Source: DATGWF01 sp035299585 (GTDB taxonomy: Bacteria > Actinomycetota > Actinomycetes > Actinomycetales > Microbacteriaceae). From it: a stretch of DNA of 9,838 nt. This document shows positions 1 through 6,501 of this stretch, one piece after another. The stretch spans positions 1 to 9,838 of the forward strand of contig DATGWF010000022.1 in NCBI GenBank assembly GCA_035299585.1. The letters run 5' to 3'. The notes under the pieces were generated by a model. It did not search any database, was not told the DNA's origin, and saw nothing but the letters and a program-made list of their open reading frames with translations. The first letter of the stretch is position 1, and each line of letters begins with the position of its first letter. The translations under genes and the position numbers were made by a program.

Positions 1-24
1 CACCCGAAGACGCGACGCCCTGGC

Positions 25-1077
25 TCACGCGGCGCTCGCCGCAATCCACTCGTCGAGCTTGGCGGCCGCCGCGCCCGAGTCGACCGCCTCTGCAGCCGTT
101 GCGAGCGCCGCGTGCAGGCGCTCGAGAATGCTCTCGTCGAAGCGACTCGGGTCTTCCGCGAGTCGGAAAGACACCAGTCCTGCGGCCGCGTTCAGCAAAA
201 CAATGTCCCGAGCCGGACCCCGCTCCCCCGCGAGCACCGCACGAACGACTCGAGCGTTCTCCTCCGGCGTGCCTCCTCGAAGATCCTCGAGCGTTGCGCG
301 CGGAATACCGAGTTCGCGCGGGTCGATATCGTGCTCCTTCACGGTGCCCCGACTGACTTCCCAAACGTGACTGTGTCCCGTGGTTGTGAGCTCATCGAGC
401 CCGTCATCTCCGCGGAATACGAGTGCCGTCGCACCACGCGTCTGGAACACTCCGGTGAACAACGGAACGCGATCAAGCTGCGCAACCCCAACGGCTTGCG
501 CTTCCGGCCTGGCCGGATTGCACATCGGGCCGAGGAAGTTGAAGACGCTCGGCACGCCAAGCTCAGCTCGCACTCCGGCAACATGGCGGAACCCCGGGTG
601 GAACACCGAGGCGTTGACATAGGTGAGTCCAACCCGTTCCAAAATGGTGGCGATACGTTCCGGACCGTGCGAGATGTCCAACCCGAGCGCACCGAGAACA
701 TCCGACGCTCCACTCGAGCTAGAGGCCGCGCGATTGCCGTGCTTGACCACCGGCACACCACTGGCAGCGCACACGATCGCGGCGCTGGTCGACACATTGA
801 TCGTGCGATGACGGTCTCCCCCGGTGCCAACAATGTCGAGCGCCATCGCCGGAACGGGCAGCGCAACGGCATGCTGCAGGACGGCATCGCGGAACCCAAC
901 AATCTCGTTGACGCTCTCCCCTTTTGCGCGAAGTGCGATAAGGAATCCCGCGAGCTGAGCCGGCGTCGCCGCCCCTGAAATCACTTCATTCATCGCCCAG
1001 GCGGCGTCACCGATGGACAGATCCGATCCGTCCAAAAGGGCCGTCAGGATATGTGACCATGCGCGGTTTTCTGCCAT
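25..1077 (-). CDS. trpD: Anthranilate phosphoribosyltransferase
   Basis: This 350-residue cytoplasmic enzyme transfers phosphoribose from PRPP to anthranilate, the second committed step of tryptophan synthesis. The family signatures are all visible. The PRPP loop GTGGD is at residues 84-88, followed by N94-V-S-T97. The anthranilate/PRPP segment K112-H-G-N-R116 is followed by a serine-rich turn ending in G123. The NFLGPMCNP block is at 180-188, and the metal-binding D225-G-L-D-E229 is present. The length is normal for the family. The ATG start at 1077 is supported by a -10-like TAGAAT exactly 6 nt upstream and by the N-terminus matching the family's helical domain; there is no Shine-Dalgarno sequence. 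The gene stands alone and divergent from ctaE, a gene order also found in mycobacteria, so its presence next to respiratory genes is conserved synteny rather than a functional link. One small departure is G129 where many homologues have Glu in the 'VLEALG' stretch. Confidence 0.97.
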   Translation of the reverse strand: MAENRAWSHILTALLDGSDLSIGDAAWAMNEVISGAATPAQLAGFLIALRAKGESVNEIVGFRDAVLQHAVALPVPAMALDIVGTGGDRHRTINVSTSAAIVCAASGVPVVKHGNRAASSSSGASDVLGALGLDISHGPERIATILERVGLTYVNASVFHPGFRHVAGVRAELGVPSVFNFLGPMCNPARPEAQAVGVAQLDRVPLFTGVFQTRGATALVFRGDDGLDELTTTGHSHVWEVSRGTVKEHDIDPRELGIPRATLEDLRGGTPEENARVVRAVLAGERGPARDIVLLNAAAGLVSFRLAEDPSRFDESILERLHAALATAAEAVDSGAAAAKLDEWIAASAA

Positions 1078-1083
1078 TCGAAC

Positions 1084-1089
1084 ATTCTA
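1084..1089 (-). promoter_or_regulatory. Candidate -10 box of trpD, leaderless arrangement
   Basis: On the minus strand TAGAAT (5 of 6 to TATAAT) is followed by six bases (GTTCGA) and then the ATG of trpD. This spacing would place the transcription start on the A of the ATG, so the mRNA would have no 5' leader. No clear -35 is visible 17-18 nt further upstream. Leaderless mRNAs are common in Actinomycetota. Inference from sequence only. Confidence 0.6.
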
Positions 1090-1152
1090 GAGAGGGTCGA
1101 TTTCGCTCGGTTCACACCGTGCGCGATAAAAAAGTGCACAAATCCCCTGCTT

Positions 1153-1170
1153 GACACGCCGTAGAGCACG
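1153..1170 (+). promoter_or_regulatory. 18-nt motif shared with the ctaC upstream region, ctaE copy
   Basis: GACACGCCGTAGAGCACG matches 9195-9212 at 15 of 18 positions. It lies in the trpD-ctaE intergenic region, 32 nt before the candidate ctaE -10. It may be an operator common to both halves of the oxidase genes; this is inference from two copies only. Confidence 0.35.
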
Positions 1171-1202
1171 CCGAAACGGTCATTTTTGCCCTCCGGTTCG
1201 GC

Positions 1203-1208
1203 CATAAT
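1203..1208 (+). promoter_or_regulatory. Candidate -10 box of the ctaE-qcrCAB operon, leaderless arrangement
   Basis: CATAAT (5 of 6 to TATAAT) is followed by seven bases (AGAAACC) and then GTG at 1216, so transcription would start at or next to the GTG. No Shine-Dalgarno sequence precedes this GTG, which fits a leaderless message. The -35 region (about 1179-1185) is weak. A perfect TTGACA at 1151-1156 is too far away (46 nt) to pair with this -10. Confidence 0.55.
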
Positions 1209-1215
1209 AGAAACC

Positions 1216-1842
1216 GTGACGAGTGCTCTTCTCTCTAAGTCCGTGGTCCCCGGTGTCAACCGGCCAAACCCGGTCGCCGTTGGAACAATTGTTTGGCTCG
1301 GTAGCGAAGTCATGTTCTTCGCCGGCCTGTTCGCCATTTACTTCAGCCTCCGCTCGGCTGCGCCCGAACTGTGGGCCGCCCAGTCCGAGGTGCTGAACAT
1401 TCCGTTCTCAACGGTCAACACCCTCATCCTCGTGCTGTCGTCGGTGACCTGCCAGTTCGGCGTCTTCGCGGCAGAGCGCATGCAGTCACGCGGCACCGGC
1501 TGGAAGCCGTCGCAGTGGGGCATGGTCGAGTGGTTCTACCTGACCTTCATTCTCGGCGCGATCTTCGTGTCGGGACAGGTCTGGGAATACGCCAACCTCG
1601 TCGCCGAGCAAATGCCGTTCAACGCGAACTCCTACAGCTCAGCGTTCTACCTCGCAACGGGATTCCACGCCCTGCACGTGACCGGCGGTTTGTTCGCCTT
1701 CCTGTTCGTCATCGGCCGCGCGTACGCAGTCAAGAACTTCGGTCACCGCGAGGCAACGAGCGCGATTGTCATCTCCTACTACTGGCACTTTGTTGACGTG
1801 GTCTGGATTGCTCTGTTCCTCGTCGTCTACATCCTGCGATAA
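1216..1842 (+). CDS. ctaE: Cytochrome c oxidase subunit III (aa3-type)
   Basis: This integral-membrane subunit of the aa3 oxidase stabilises the CtaD core. From GTG 1216 the protein has 208 residues with five predicted transmembrane helices (about 21-45, 65-86, 107-124, 145-170 and 184-206). This is the short actinobacterial form that lacks the first two helices of mitochondrial-type subunit III. Conserved family features are E31 in the 'GSEVMFF' helix, H151 and H154 in 'GFHALHV', and the 'YYWHFVDVVW' block at 188-197. The frame is open back to a TTG at 1186, which would give 218 residues. I prefer GTG 1216 because the -10 box lies inside the longer reading and would sit 7 nt from the GTG. 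It is the first gene of the ctaE-qcrC-qcrA-qcrB operon, so one oxidase subunit is made together with the bc1-type complex. qcrC follows 25 nt later. Confidence 0.95.
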   Translation: MTSALLSKSVVPGVNRPNPVAVGTIVWLGSEVMFFAGLFAIYFSLRSAAPELWAAQSEVLNIPFSTVNTLILVLSSVTCQFGVFAAERMQSRGTGWKPSQWGMVEWFYLTFILGAIFVSGQVWEYANLVAEQMPFNANSYSSAFYLATGFHALHVTGGLFAFLFVIGRAYAVKNFGHREATSAIVISYYWHFVDVVWIALFLVVYILR

Positions 1843-1867
1843 GTCACTGCGAAGGAATCCACACCTC

Positions 1868-2662
1868 ATGTCTCGCTCACTTCGCCGCTCCGGCCGCCGT
1901 CACCCGCTCGCCAGCGCTGCGCTCATCGTCCTTGGTCTCGTCGTGACGGGCGGCGCCTACGCCGCCGCAAGCGCCGCGACGATTGCCAACGCTTCGACCG
2001 GTGCCGCTTCCGCGCAGTCGATCGAAGAGGGCAAGAACCTGTTCCAAGCCAACTGCGCGACCTGCCACGGCATGAATGCTGTGGGCACGACCGCTGGACC
2101 GACCCTCGTTGGTGTCGGTGCCGCGTCGGTCGACTTCCAGGTTGGCACCGGTCGCATGCCGATGCAGGCGAGCGGACCGCAGGCCGAAGTCAAGCCCGTG
2201 CAGTTCACCGAAGAACAGATTCAGGCCCTCGCAGACTATGTCGCTTCGCTCGGTCCCGGCCCGGAGATCCCCTCCGCAAGCCTCACGAGCGGTGGCGGCG
2301 ATGCGGCCCACGGAGCTGAGCTCTTCCGCATCAACTGCGCGATGTGCCACAACGTTGCCGGTGCCGGTGGCGCCCTCACCGAAGGCAAGTATGCGCCGGC
2401 ACTCGACAAGGTTTCCGGTCAGCACATCTACGAAGCGATGGTCACCGGTCCGCAGAACATGCCGGTCTTCAACGACATGAACATTTCGCCCGAAGACAAG
2501 CGCGACATCATCACCTACCTCTTGTACGTCCAGAACAACAACTCGCCGGGTGGTTTTGAACTCGGCTCGCTCGGCCCGGTGGCCGAGGGTCTGTTCGCCT
2601 GGGTGTTCGGCCTCGGTGCCCTGGTCTTGCTGACCGTGTGGATCACCGCGAAGTCGAACTAG
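1868..2662 (+). CDS. qcrC: Diheme cytochrome c subunit of the menaquinol:cytochrome c reductase
   Basis: This 264-residue membrane-anchored diheme cytochrome c accepts electrons from the Rieske centre and hands them to CuA of the oxidase, replacing a soluble cytochrome c. Two haem-attachment motifs are visible: CATCH at C63-C66-H67 and CAMCH at C157-C160-H161, each in its own cytochrome c domain. Candidate axial methionines are M97/M99 (RMPM) and M198 (NMPVF). An N-terminal hydrophobic segment (about 14-33) serves as signal or anchor, and a C-terminal helix (about 240-260) anchors the protein, so the haem domains lie outside the cytoplasmic membrane. The start is ATG 1868, with AAGGA at 1852-1856 in front. 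The frame is open further upstream into the end of ctaE, but that extension has no family similarity and would put residues in front of the signal segment. qcrA begins 26 nt after its stop. Confidence 0.96.
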   Translation: MSRSLRRSGRRHPLASAALIVLGLVVTGGAYAAASAATIANASTGAASAQSIEEGKNLFQANCATCHGMNAVGTTAGPTLVGVGAASVDFQVGTGRMPMQASGPQAEVKPVQFTEEQIQALADYVASLGPGPEIPSASLTSGGGDAAHGAELFRINCAMCHNVAGAGGALTEGKYAPALDKVSGQHIYEAMVTGPQNMPVFNDMNISPEDKRDIITYLLYVQNNNSPGGFELGSLGPVAEGLFAWVFGLGALVLLTVWITAKSN

Positions 2663-2688
2663 TCGAAGCGCACCAATAAAGGAGAATC

Positions 2689-3759
2689 ATGGCAAAGGAC
2701 GACAACGGCGGTCAGCTCGCCGCTGCCGACGCGTCGCACCACGGTGACGTGCCAACCGGTTCAGCCGTCGTGCTGAAGGACGCCTTCGAGAACCCGGGCT
2801 TCCCGACTCACCGCGAGCGAGTCACCGATGTTGACCCCGCGAAGGCCCGTTCGGCCCAGCGCGCCGTTTACACGCTCTTCTACCTCTCGATCGTGGGAAG
2901 CATCTGGGCGATTGCCGCATACATGCTCTTCCCGATGGAGTCGGAAAACCTTGGTGACGTCCGACTGAACAACATGTTCATCGGTATCGGAAGCGCCTTG
3001 GCGCTCCTCGGTATCGGCATTGGCGCCGTCCACTGGGGCAAGGCCCTCATGGCGGACAAGGAAGGCATCGACCTTCGCCACCCGACCCGCGGAACCGACG
3101 AGACTCGTGCGACCGCGGTCGAGGTGTTCCAGCTCGCGGATGAGGAGTCCGGTTTCTCACGTCGCACGCTCGTTCGCAACGGCCTCATTGGTGCCCTTGT
3201 CGCGTTCCCGCTGCCGGCCATCGTGCTGTTCCGCGGGCTGGCACCGCAAGACCAGGACCCGGTCAAGAACCTCAGCCACTCGATGTGGAAGAAGGGCGTT
3301 CGCCTGACTCTGGATCCGTCCGGAACCCCGGTGAAGGCCTCCGATGTCACTCTCGGCTCGGCATTCCACATCATTCCGGAAGGTCTCGCGGATCTCCCGC
3401 ACGGCAAGATGCTGGACGAGAAGGCCCGCGCGTCGGTGCTGCTCATGCGCCTCGACCCGAGTGAACTCAAGGTTTCGGCCGATCGCAAAGACTGGGCGTA
3501 CGACGGTATCGTCGCGTACTCGAAGATTTGCACTCACGTCGGGTGCCCGGTCGCACTGTACGAACAGCACACGCACCACTTGCTGTGCCCGTGCCACCAG
3601 TCACAGTTCGACGTCACCGAAGAATGCAAGGTCATCTTCGGCCCGGCAGCACGGCCGCTGCCTCAGCTTCCCATCACTGTCGACGACGAGGGCTACCTCA
3701 TCGCCCGCAGCGACTTCACTGAACCCGTTGGTCCGAGCTTCTGGGAGCGCAACGTATGA
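2689..3759 (+). CDS. qcrA: Rieske [2Fe-2S] iron-sulfur subunit of the menaquinol:cytochrome c reductase
   Basis: This 356-residue Rieske protein moves electrons from menaquinol at the Qp site to QcrC. The cluster motifs are C281-T-H283-V-G-C286 and C300-P-C302-H303-Q-S: C281, H283, C300 and H303 bind the 2Fe-2S cluster, and C286-C302 form the expected disulfide. Three hydrophobic helices (about 61-81, 95-115 and 164-183) mark the long actinobacterial form. Just before the third helix lies F-S-R158-R159-T-L-V, a twin-arginine motif. In Streptomyces coelicolor the third helix of this protein is known to be Tat-dependent while the first two use Sec, and this sequence fits that pattern. The start ATG 2689 has an excellent AAAGGAG at 2678-2684. 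The stop overlaps the qcrB start (ATGA, 3756-3759), implying translational coupling. Confidence 0.97.
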   Translation: MAKDDNGGQLAAADASHHGDVPTGSAVVLKDAFENPGFPTHRERVTDVDPAKARSAQRAVYTLFYLSIVGSIWAIAAYMLFPMESENLGDVRLNNMFIGIGSALALLGIGIGAVHWGKALMADKEGIDLRHPTRGTDETRATAVEVFQLADEESGFSRRTLVRNGLIGALVAFPLPAIVLFRGLAPQDQDPVKNLSHSMWKKGVRLTLDPSGTPVKASDVTLGSAFHIIPEGLADLPHGKMLDEKARASVLLMRLDPSELKVSADRKDWAYDGIVAYSKICTHVGCPVALYEQHTHHLLCPCHQSQFDVTEECKVIFGPAARPLPQLPITVDDEGYLIARSDFTEPVGPSFWERNV

Positions 3760-5393
3760 ACACGGTAGTTTCCCCTCCGGCAAGCGAGAAGGTCGTTCCG
3801 GCGACCGTTACTGGCGTTGGCAGCTCCACGGTCACCGCCAAGCTCTCGAACTACATTGACGAACGCACGAGCATCTCGGCGGTTGTCAAGGAGTTCGGTC
3901 GCAAGATCTTCCCCGACCACTGGTCCTTCCTCCTCGGCGAAATCGCGCTGTACAGCTTCGTCGTGATTCTGCTTTCGGGCTCGTTCTTGACCTTCTTCTT
4001 CCAGGCCTCCATGGCCGAAGTGGTCTACGACGGCTCATACGCCCCGCTCAAGGGTGTCGCAATGTCGGTCGCGATGGATTCCACGCTGAACATTTCGTTC
4101 GACATCCGTGGTGGCCTGCTCATCCGTCAGATTCACCACTGGGCCGCACTCCTCTTCGTGGCGTCAATCGGACTGCACATGCTCCGCGTGTTCTTCACGG
4201 GAGCCTTCCGGAAGCCGCGCGAACTGAACTGGTTCATCGGCTTCGTCATGTTCGTCCTTGCGATGGCCGAAGGCTTCACGGGCTACTCGCTTCCGGACGA
4301 CCTGCTCTCCGGTAACGGTCTCGCCATCATCAACGGCATGATCAAGGGTCTCCCCCTCGTCGGAACCTGGATTTCGTTCCTCCTCTTTGGTGGAGACTTC
4401 CCCGGCGAGCAAATTGTGGGCCGTCTGTACACCCTGCACATCCTGCTGCTCCCGGCGATTCTGGTGGCCATGCTGGCATTGCACCTCGTGTTCGTGGTGG
4501 TGCACAAGCACACCCAATTCCCGGGTGCTGGCCGCACCCAGGGCAACGTCGTCGGCTACCCGATCCTTCCGGTCTATGCCGCGAAGGCCGGTGGCTTCTT
4601 CTTCATCGTGTTCGGTGTCATCGTCACGATGGCGAGTTTCTTCACCATCAACCCGATCTGGAACTACGGCCCGTACGACCCGTCACCGGTGTCGGCGGGC
4701 ACCCAGCCGGACTGGTACATCGGCTTCGCGGATGGCGCTCTGCGACTCATCCCGCCGGGGCTCGAAACGTACTGGCTCGACCGCACCTGGTCGTGGAACA
4801 TCATCATCCCCGTCGTCGGGCTTGTTGTCTTCCTCGCGGCCGTTGCGTTCTACCCGTTCTTTGAGGCGTGGGTGACCGGCGACAAGCGCGAGCACCACAT
4901 CCTTGACCGTCCGCGGAACACCCCGACGCGCACCGCCATCGGCGCCGCCGGTCTCACCTTCTACGGCGGGCTCTGGATTGCGGCGAGCTCGGACATCATC
5001 GCGACGCACTTCAAGATGACGATGGAAGGCGTGATTCACGCCCTGCAGTTCACCGTCGTCGTCGGCCCCTTCATCGCATTCTGGATCACTAAGCGGGTGT
5101 GCCTGGCACTCCAGAAGAAGGACCGTGAGATTGCGTTGCACGGCTTCGAAACGGGCCGCATCGTTCGTCTCCCCGGCGGCGAGTACATCGAGGTGCACCA
5201 GCCCCTCGACGCCTACGAAATGTGGGAGCTCGTCAGCTACGAAGCATACGAACCGGCGATGCTCCGCCCGAACCCGAGTGGCAAGATCACGGTCGGTGCT
5301 CGAGCACGGTCCGCTGTTTCTCGCTTCTTCTTCGAAGACCGTATTCTGCCGGTCTCGAAGGGGGAACTCGAGGCTGCGCACCACGACCACTAG
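3756..5393 (+). CDS. qcrB: Cytochrome b subunit of the menaquinol:cytochrome c reductase
   Basis: This 545-residue diheme cytochrome b is the membrane core that oxidises menaquinol. Haem b ligands are H127 and H141 (14 apart) in the 'RQIHHWAALLF...LHMLRVFF' helix, and H228 and H243 (15 apart, as in cytochrome b6) in the 'RLYTLHI...ALHLVF' helix. The Qp-site tetrapeptide is P318-D-W-Y321, the actinobacterial version of PEWY. 'FFTGAFRKPRE' at 146-156 is the usual loop after helix B. After about eight or nine membrane helices a hydrophilic tail (from about residue 450) is present, as in other actinobacterial QcrB; a homologous tail region is not found in mitochondrial cytochrome b. The ATG at 3756 overlaps the qcrA stop and is preceded by GGGAG at 3743-3747. 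It is the last gene of the operon, followed within 11 nt by a strong terminator. Confidence 0.97.
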   Translation: MNTVVSPPASEKVVPATVTGVGSSTVTAKLSNYIDERTSISAVVKEFGRKIFPDHWSFLLGEIALYSFVVILLSGSFLTFFFQASMAEVVYDGSYAPLKGVAMSVAMDSTLNISFDIRGGLLIRQIHHWAALLFVASIGLHMLRVFFTGAFRKPRELNWFIGFVMFVLAMAEGFTGYSLPDDLLSGNGLAIINGMIKGLPLVGTWISFLLFGGDFPGEQIVGRLYTLHILLLPAILVAMLALHLVFVVVHKHTQFPGAGRTQGNVVGYPILPVYAAKAGGFFFIVFGVIVTMASFFTINPIWNYGPYDPSPVSAGTQPDWYIGFADGALRLIPPGLETYWLDRTWSWNIIIPVVGLVVFLAAVAFYPFFEAWVTGDKREHHILDRPRNTPTRTAIGAAGLTFYGGLWIAASSDIIATHFKMTMEGVIHALQFTVVVGPFIAFWITKRVCLALQKKDREIALHGFETGRIVRLPGGEYIEVHQPLDAYEMWELVSYEAYEPAMLRPNPSGKITVGARARSAVSRFFFEDRILPVSKGELEAAHHDH

Positions 5394-5403
5394 GTCTCAG
5401 ACT

Positions 5404-5439
5404 GCAGAACGCCCCGGCCGATTGGTCGGGGCGTTCTGC
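5404..5439 (+). terminator. Intrinsic terminator of the ctaE-qcrCAB operon
   Basis: A 16-bp stem (5404-5419 with 5424-5439, one G-U wobble) with a GATT loop begins 10 nt after the qcrB stop and is followed by TTT. The stem is very GC-rich. On the minus strand the same hairpin lies 65 nt beyond the cupin stop but lacks a T run, so it may also slow the convergent cupin transcript. Confidence 0.85.
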
Positions 5440-5504
5440 TTTGACCACACCTTCGCGGCCAGGGCGTCACCGGACGGTCGAACCGTGCCTGCCTGTCACC
5501 TACG

Positions 5505-5948
5505 TCAGCTTGTCGCCGCATCCCACGGCATTGGCTTGTTCGGTATGCGGGCCGCGTCCTCGGGAAATGCGGTCAACTCGGTCCCGCCCGCACGGATGCA
5601 GAGCCAACGCAACTCCCCCGTGCTGTCTGGACGGGCCCGCCAGGTCCGAGCCACGTTCGGCCCGACACGGACAACGCTCCCGGCCCGCACCTCCAAGAGA
5701 TCATCGTCAAGGCCCATTTGGCCCTCACCCGCGATGAAGACGTAGAGCTCTTCAATCTGAGAGTGCGTGTGCCAGTATCCGGCCTGCTCCCCCGGCGCCA
5801 GGGCGTTTGCGGTGAGGCCGATGTATTTCGCAGACAGCTCATGGTCAACAACACGGCGCCCATCGCGGGAGGAATCCGGCCGGAATCCGCCGAAATGTGT
5901 GCGCCAGTGTTCAGGCCCACCGATATCCAGAAGCTCATAATCACTCAT
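5505..5948 (-). CDS. Small single-domain cupin protein of unknown function
   Basis: This 147-residue soluble protein has one cupin beta-barrel. Cupin motif 1 is clear: G57-Y-W-H60-T-H62, E66/E67 and G74, giving two histidines and a glutamate as metal ligands. Motif 2 is recognisable at 90-103 (G90...G96-P97-N-V-A-R101-T-W), but the position usually held by the fourth ligand His is R101, so metal binding may be altered or absent. The substrate cannot be named from the sequence; small cupins include isomerases, dioxygenases and binding proteins. The ATG at 5948 is chosen because the cupin fold starts shortly after it and TACAGT sits 6 nt upstream. The reading frame continues upstream, but that part is the antisense-free shadow of ctaF in another frame. 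The gene lies between the convergent qcr and cta operons, with the ctaF terminator before it, so it is probably transcribed alone. Confidence 0.85.
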   Translation of the reverse strand: MSDYELLDIGGPEHWRTHFGGFRPDSSRDGRRVVDHELSAKYIGLTANALAPGEQAGYWHTHSQIEELYVFIAGEGQMGLDDDLLEVRAGSVVRVGPNVARTWRARPDSTGELRWLCIRAGGTELTAFPEDAARIPNKPMPWDAATS

Positions 5949-5954
5949 GCCGAC

Positions 5955-5960
5955 ACTGTA
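5955..5960 (-). promoter_or_regulatory. Possible -10 box of the cupin gene
   Basis: On the minus strand TACAGT (fits TAnnnT, 4 of 6 to TATAAT) is followed by six bases (GTCGGC) and the ATG of the cupin gene, again the leaderless arrangement. No convincing -35 or Shine-Dalgarno sequence is visible nearby. The hexamer is weaker than those of trpD and ctaE. Confidence 0.35.
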
Positions 5961-6037
5961 CGCCTCAGCACGTTCGTGGAGCTGCCTGCGCGCGAGGCGT
6001 TCACGCGTGTCCGGATTCCGAGAGGTCCGAATACACA

Positions 6038-6069
6038 CATCGGGCCCCACCCGAAGGTGGGGCCCGATG
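6038..6069 (-). terminator. Intrinsic terminator of the ctaC-ctaD-ctaF operon
   Basis: A perfect 14-bp stem (6038-6051 with 6056-6069) starts about 10 nt after the ctaF stop. Read on the minus strand the loop is TTCG closed by a C-G pair, the very stable UUCG tetraloop, and it is followed by the T-rich TGTGTGTATT. It separates the oxidase operon from the downstream cupin gene. Confidence 0.8.
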
Positions 6070-6079
6070 GACAGTGTGG

Positions 6080-6499
6080 CTAGCGGCCGAAGTTGCCGCG
6101 GTAGTACTCGTACACCCAACCGACGAGGGTCACGAGCATGAGCGGAACGCCGATGTATATGAGCCAGAAGCCCACGGCGAGACCGGTGAACACGATTGCC
6201 GCGGCCGCCGCGAACAGGATCGGCCACCAGCTCCACGGGCTGAAGTAGCCGAGTTCCGGGTCGCCGTCGTCGATGTCGGCGTCGAGACGGTCCTCCGGGA
6301 GTTCGCCTCCCTGACTGCGGTGCACCATGCGGAGGTAGAAGGCAATGAATGCCGCGAGGATGCCCGAGAGCGCAATCGCGATGGTTCCCGCCCAGTCCAT
6401 GCCTACAGGCGATGAGGCGTTCGTCCAGAAGCCGTACACAGCGGCGGCAAGGAAGAAGTAGGCCGCGAGCAGCCACAGGATGACGATATTGGCGCGCAC
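6080..6499 (-). CDS. ctaF: Cytochrome c oxidase subunit IV (actinobacterial type)
   Basis: This 139-residue small membrane subunit of the aa3 oxidase is found only in Actinobacteria. It has four hydrophobic helices in two pairs (about 4-24 and 35-57; 91-110 and 112-130). They are separated by an acidic loop (E66-L-P-E-D and DADIDDGDPE, about 66-82) and the conserved 'GYFSPWSWWPI' entry to the third helix at 84-94. Length and pattern match the family. The start is the GTG at 6499, only 2 nt after the ctaD stop. The AAGGG at the very end of ctaD, 6 nt before it, serves as ribosome-binding site, so translation is probably coupled. It is the last gene of the ctaC-ctaD-ctaF operon and is followed by a hairpin terminator. 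Confidence 0.93.
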   Translation of the reverse strand: MRANIVILWLLAAYFFLAAAVYGFWTNASSPVGMDWAGTIAIALSGILAAFIAFYLRMVHRSQGGELPEDRLDADIDDGDPELGYFSPWSWWPILFAAAAAIVFTGLAVGFWLIYIGVPLMLVTLVGWVYEYYRGNFGR

Positions 6500-6501
6500 G
6501 A

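Noticed and set aside
112..978. Plus-strand open frame of 288 codons opposite trpD
   Set aside because: Arg-rich antisense shadow with no recognisable domain; trpD carries every family motif on the other strand.
1151..1156. Perfect TTGACA as a -35 box for ctaE
   Set aside because: It is 46 nt from the good -10 at 1203-1208, and 16-18 nt downstream there is no TAnnnT hexamer. It is more likely part of the shared motif or a chance match.
1186..1188. TTG as the start codon of ctaE
   Set aside because: It adds ten residues without family similarity, lies upstream of the probable -10 box and has no ribosome-binding site. GTG 1216 fits better.
1766..1867. Upstream extension of qcrC into the end of ctaE
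   Set aside because: It overlaps ctaE coding sequence and places 34 unrelated residues before the signal segment; ATG 1868 has its own ribosome-binding site.
4683..5390. Minus-strand open frame of 235 codons opposite qcrB
   Set aside because: Charged shadow composition with no domain, and it covers the conserved C-terminal half of qcrB.
5949..6476. Long minus-strand open frame that extends the cupin gene upstream to 6476
   Set aside because: This part overlaps ctaF on the same strand in another frame and reads as an arginine/proline-rich shadow. ctaF has clear family features, and the cupin fold begins just after the ATG at 5948.
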